Assembly (NCBI GenBank): GCA_030643695.1
Contig: DAOWKM010000093.1
Location: forward strand, 1-8,961
DNA length: 8,961 nt
Direction: 5' to 3'
Source: Dehalococcoidia bacterium
GTDB lineage: Bacteria > Chloroflexota > Dehalococcoidia > Dehalococcoidales > DAOWKM01
The notes beneath the pieces are model-generated. The model worked only from the letters and a program-made list of their open reading frames with translations. It ran no database searches and was not told the DNA's origin. The position numbers and the translations under genes were made by a program. This document shows, in pieces, positions 6,776 through 8,961 of the stretch; position 1 is the stretch's first letter, and the number at the start of each line of letters is the position of its first letter.

Positions 6776-6805
6776 ACGATAGGTTATTCCTCCCCCTAAT
6801 GTCAA
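6776..6805 (-). promoter_or_regulatory. Candidate promoter for the MmgE/PrpD gene
   Basis: On the minus strand TTGACA (6805-6800) is followed after 18 bp by TATCGT (6781-6776), a perfect -35 with a 4-of-6 -10. Transcription would begin near 6769, about 25 nt before the ATG at 6744, leaving room for the AGGAGA ribosome site. The weak -10 makes this a moderate call. Confidence 0.45.
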
Positions 6806-6824
6806 TAGCCCCATAGTCACCTAA

Positions 6825-6837
6825 ACCCATTTTGGGT
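6825..6837. promoter_or_regulatory. Small inverted repeat between divergent prpD-like and aroA promoters
   Basis: ACCCA (6825-6829) and TGGGT (6833-6837) form a perfect 5-bp inverted repeat around TTT. It lies between the two divergent promoters, where a shared operator would be placed. It is short and could be chance; no regulator is encoded in the window. Confidence 0.2.
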
Positions 6838-6853
6838 AGATGAGAACATTATA

Positions 6854-6882
6854 TTGACAGACCAAAGATGCTATATTAGAAT
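6854..6882 (+). promoter_or_regulatory. Sigma70-type promoter for aroA
   Basis: TTGACA (6854-6859), a 17-bp spacer, then TAGAAT (6877-6882): a perfect -35, ideal spacing and a 5-of-6 -10. Transcription would start near 6889, giving a leader of about 65 nt. This indicates that aroA is transcribed alone from its own promoter. Confidence 0.7.
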
Positions 6883-6956
6883 TAAGATTCAACAAATAGT
6901 GCCTTCTTGACCAGAATAGGTAAGGTAAATTCCAATCAATTTTAGGGAGGATGGAT

Positions 6957-8255
6957 ATGTTGTATCTGGTAAGAAACACTTCGGAAATTCATGGGGAAAC
7001 TACCATTCCGGCATCAAAGTCTCACTCGGTTAGAGCAATGGTTACCGGGCTTTTAGCTGAAGGAAAATCTGAGGCGGTGATTAGAGATGCCTGCTGGGAT
7101 GCTCATTGTATGGCTGATGTAGTATCAAAGCTTGGTGCTAAGGTGACTGTTGATGGGAATAAGTGGGTTATTGAGGGCAGGGGAGGGAGGCTGGAAGCCC
7201 CTAAGGATGTGCTAAACATTGAAAATTCGGGAACAGGGTTGTGTATAACTACCGCAGTGGCGGCGCTCATTGATGGTTACTCTGTCATCACTGGAGACGA
7301 CCAGATAAGGTATAGGCCGGGGAGGCAGGTTCAGACGTTGTTAGATGCTCTAAAAGAGCTTGGAGCTGAAGCATTTTCCACCAAAGGAGACGGTAAACCA
7401 CCCTTGGTCGTCAGAGGGGTAATAAAAGGGAAAAAGCTTGCTCTACCCGGGCTAACCTCTCAGTGGTTTACTCCTATACTTATTGCCGCCCCGCTGGCTG
7501 AGAAAGATACAGAAATCGTGGTGGAGAACCTGCATGAATCTCTCTACGTTGAAATGACACTTCAGTGGCTTCATAGATGCGGGGTGAAAGTGGACCGGGA
7601 AGGCTTGGGCAAGTTTTATATCTACGGTGGTCAGCACTACCAGAGTTACCAGTTTACATTACCCGCGGACTGGGAATCGGCTAGCTATGTGCTTGTTGCT
7701 GGAGCCATAATAGAGGATGCTGAGGTAACCGTTTATGGTATGGACACGAGAGACATACAAGGGGATAAGGTAATAATCAAGATTTTGGAGAATATGGGAG
7801 CAGACATTGAGGTGAGGAACTATGGGGTGGATGGGATAGTGATAAGAGGGGGGAGGGAATTAACCGGAATAGAGATAGACTGTAGAGAGCTGCCCGATGC
7901 CATACCTCACCTAGCGGTGCTTGGAACTCAGGCTAAAGGAAAGACGGTGCTGACGAATGTGGCACCATCAAGAATTAAGGAGACAGACAGGGTGTCTACT
8001 ATAAAGATGGAGCTGGAGAAGATGGGGGCCGAGATTGAGGATAAGGGGACTGAGGCTATCATACATCAAAGCAAGCTTCACGGAACCTGGATAGATGGGC
8101 ATAATGACCATAGAATTGTTATGGCTTCCGCCATTGCCGGCATGGTTGCTGAAGGAAACACGGTAATATCTGACGCTGAATTTGTTAAAAAATCCTATTC
8201 TACCTTTTATGAAACATTTAAGGGTCTTGGCGCCCAAATTCTAAAAGTAGAATAG
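6957..8255 (+). CDS. aroA: 3-phosphoshikimate 1-carboxyvinyltransferase (EPSP synthase)
   Basis: Cytoplasmic shikimate-pathway enzyme that transfers the enolpyruvyl group of phosphoenolpyruvate to shikimate-3-phosphate, leading to chorismate and aromatic amino acids. It has 432 residues, normal length, two inside-out alpha/beta domains. Visible active-site parts, with E. coli equivalents in brackets: SKSHSVR (20-26; Lys22, Ser23, Arg27), NSGTGL (90-95; Asn94-Met99), RYRP with Arg120 (Arg124), TSQ (167-169; Gln171), LPD with Asp314 (Asp313), IKETDR (340-345; Lys340, Glu341, Arg344), HNDHR with Arg386 (Arg386) and Lys412 (Lys411). The exception is Cys96, where E. coli Arg100 is nearly invariant. 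The start is chosen at 6957: GGGAGG ends at 6950, directly touching the other ATG at 6951 but 6 nt from this one, the normal spacing. No other aro genes are adjacent; the neighbours are a divergent PrpD-like gene and convergent nadA. Confidence 0.92.
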   Translation: MLYLVRNTSEIHGETTIPASKSHSVRAMVTGLLAEGKSEAVIRDACWDAHCMADVVSKLGAKVTVDGNKWVIEGRGGRLEAPKDVLNIENSGTGLCITTAVAALIDGYSVITGDDQIRYRPGRQVQTLLDALKELGAEAFSTKGDGKPPLVVRGVIKGKKLALPGLTSQWFTPILIAAPLAEKDTEIVVENLHESLYVEMTLQWLHRCGVKVDREGLGKFYIYGGQHYQSYQFTLPADWESASYVLVAGAIIEDAEVTVYGMDTRDIQGDKVIIKILENMGADIEVRNYGVDGIVIRGGRELTGIEIDCRELPDAIPHLAVLGTQAKGKTVLTNVAPSRIKETDRVSTIKMELEKMGAEIEDKGTEAIIHQSKLHGTWIDGHNDHRIVMASAIAGMVAEGNTVISDAEFVKKSYSTFYETFKGLGAQILKVE

Positions 8256-8289
8256 GGTAGTGCCACCATCTGACTGGACTTTAGCCGGT

Positions 8290-8961
8290 CTAGCTAACCG
8301 TCAGCATTCGGTCAACTGCCTGTTTGGCTTTTAGCCGTACCTCTTCGGGAACAGTTACTATATTTTGCTTGAACTCCATTGTCTGAGCTACTGTCTCTAG
8401 GGTTGTCTTCTTCATATCAATGCAGATTTGGCTATTTGTCACCAAGTAGAAGGACTTGCCTGGGTTTTCCAGGCGTAGGCGATGAAGTATGCCTTCCTCA
8501 GTGCCAATAATGAAGCTCCGGTGTGAGCTTGCCTTCACATAACGAAGCATCTGTGAAGTGCTAAGGGCGGCATCAGCCAGAGCTATTACCTCTGGTCGGC
8601 ACTCGGGATGGACTAATATTTGGGCATCAGGGTGGAGTTGTTTTGCCAGCTTTACCTGCTCTGACCTAAGCCGATGGTGGACATAGCAGAAGCCGGGATA
8701 AATGATTATATTCTTTTTAGTTTTGGTAGCGGTATAGTAACCCAGGTTCTGGTCAGGGATGAAAATTATGTTATCGTTGGTTATTGAGTTTACCACCTTA
8801 TCGCTATTAGCCGAGGTGCAGCAGATATCACTTTCCGCCTTGATTTCGGCTGATGAATTGATGTAGCAGGCAACTGATGCCTCGGGATGTTTTTGCTTCC
8901 AGGCAGTTAGTTCATCAATGTTAATCATATCGGCTAGCGGGCAACCGGCACTACCTTCTGA
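8290..8961 (-). CDS. nadA: Quinolinate synthase, C-terminal part (start lies beyond right edge)
   Basis: Cytoplasmic 4Fe-4S enzyme that condenses iminoaspartate with dihydroxyacetone phosphate to quinolinate, the second step of de novo NAD synthesis and the partner of NadB. The frame is open to the window edge, giving 223 residues; full proteins have about 300-350, so the first third is missing. The internal ATG at 8928 is not the start, because the conserved AGCPLADM motif lies across it. The three cluster cysteines are visible: Cys7 in GCPLADM, Cys121 in VHPECRPEV and Cys180 in QICIDMKKTTLE. Other motifs are CYINSSAEIKAESDICCTSA (32-51), IPDQNLGYY (68-76) and GTEEGILHRL (153-162). It is convergent with aroA, with stops 34 bp apart. 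nadB lies about 8 kb away on the same strand, so the two are not one tight operon here. Confidence 0.94.
   Translation of the reverse strand, partial: SEGSAGCPLADMINIDELTAWKQKHPEASVACYINSSAEIKAESDICCTSANSDKVVNSITNDNIIFIPDQNLGYYTATKTKKNIIIYPGFCYVHHRLRSEQVKLAKQLHPDAQILVHPECRPEVIALADAALSTSQMLRYVKASSHRSFIIGTEEGILHRLRLENPGKSFYLVTNSQICIDMKKTTLETVAQTMEFKQNIVTVPEEVRLKAKQAVDRMLTVS

Noticed and set aside
8271..8303. Irregular hairpin over the convergent aroA/nadA ends (TTAGC 8281-8285 with GCTAA 8293-8297, TGAC with GTCA outside)
   Set aside because: Interrupted stem and no T-run on either strand; it may contribute to termination but the sequence does not establish it.

Overview
This window looks like a chromosomal stretch from an anaerobic-type bacterium. 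It has balanced-to-slightly AT-rich composition, clear Shine-Dalgarno sites and near-consensus sigma70-type promoters. The glutamine synthetase, quinolinate synthase and EPSP synthase sequences resemble those I associate with Chloroflexota (Dehalococcoidia-like sediment bacteria). That placement is an impression from memory, not a computed result. I see no phage, insertion sequence, CRISPR array, tRNA or rRNA.

Left part (1-1943, minus strand): read right to left, there is a C-terminal remnant of a P-II nitrogen regulator, then glnA (glutamine synthetase type I-alpha), then the start of nadB (L-aspartate oxidase), which runs off the left edge from a TTG start. The order P-II/glnA is the classical nitrogen-assimilation pair, but here the P-II gene has lost roughly its first half, including the T-loop.

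Middle (1937-5333, plus strand): a consensus promoter (TTGACA, 16 bp, TATAAT) lies at the broken end of the P-II gene. It drives a two-gene TRAP transporter of the TAXI type: a periplasmic/lipoprotein solute-binding protein, then after a 230-bp gap a fused 4TM/12TM permease. The leader has alternative hairpins and a possible three-codon ORF. The gap holds a G-rich repeat and a hairpin followed by T-runs, which could set the ratio of binding protein to permease.

Right part (5344-8961): convergent with the permease and only 10 bp away is an MmgE/PrpD-family gene on the minus strand. By eye it lacks several canonical catalytic residues of that family. Divergent from it is aroA (EPSP synthase) with its own consensus promoter. 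Its otherwise intact active site has Cys where Arg is nearly invariant (E. coli Arg100). Convergent with aroA, nadA (quinolinate synthase) runs in from the right edge with all three iron-sulfur cysteines present.

Taken together, nadA and nadB (the two steps from aspartate to quinolinate, for NAD) sit on the same strand at the two ends. Between them are nitrogen assimilation (glnA), an organic-acid-type uptake system (TAXI-TRAP) with a possible partner enzyme (PrpD-like), and one shikimate-pathway gene. I do not see a clear new multi-gene system. The best leads are the truncated P-II with a promoter at the break, the aroA Arg-to-Cys change, the atypical PrpD active site and the TRAP-operon RNA signals.
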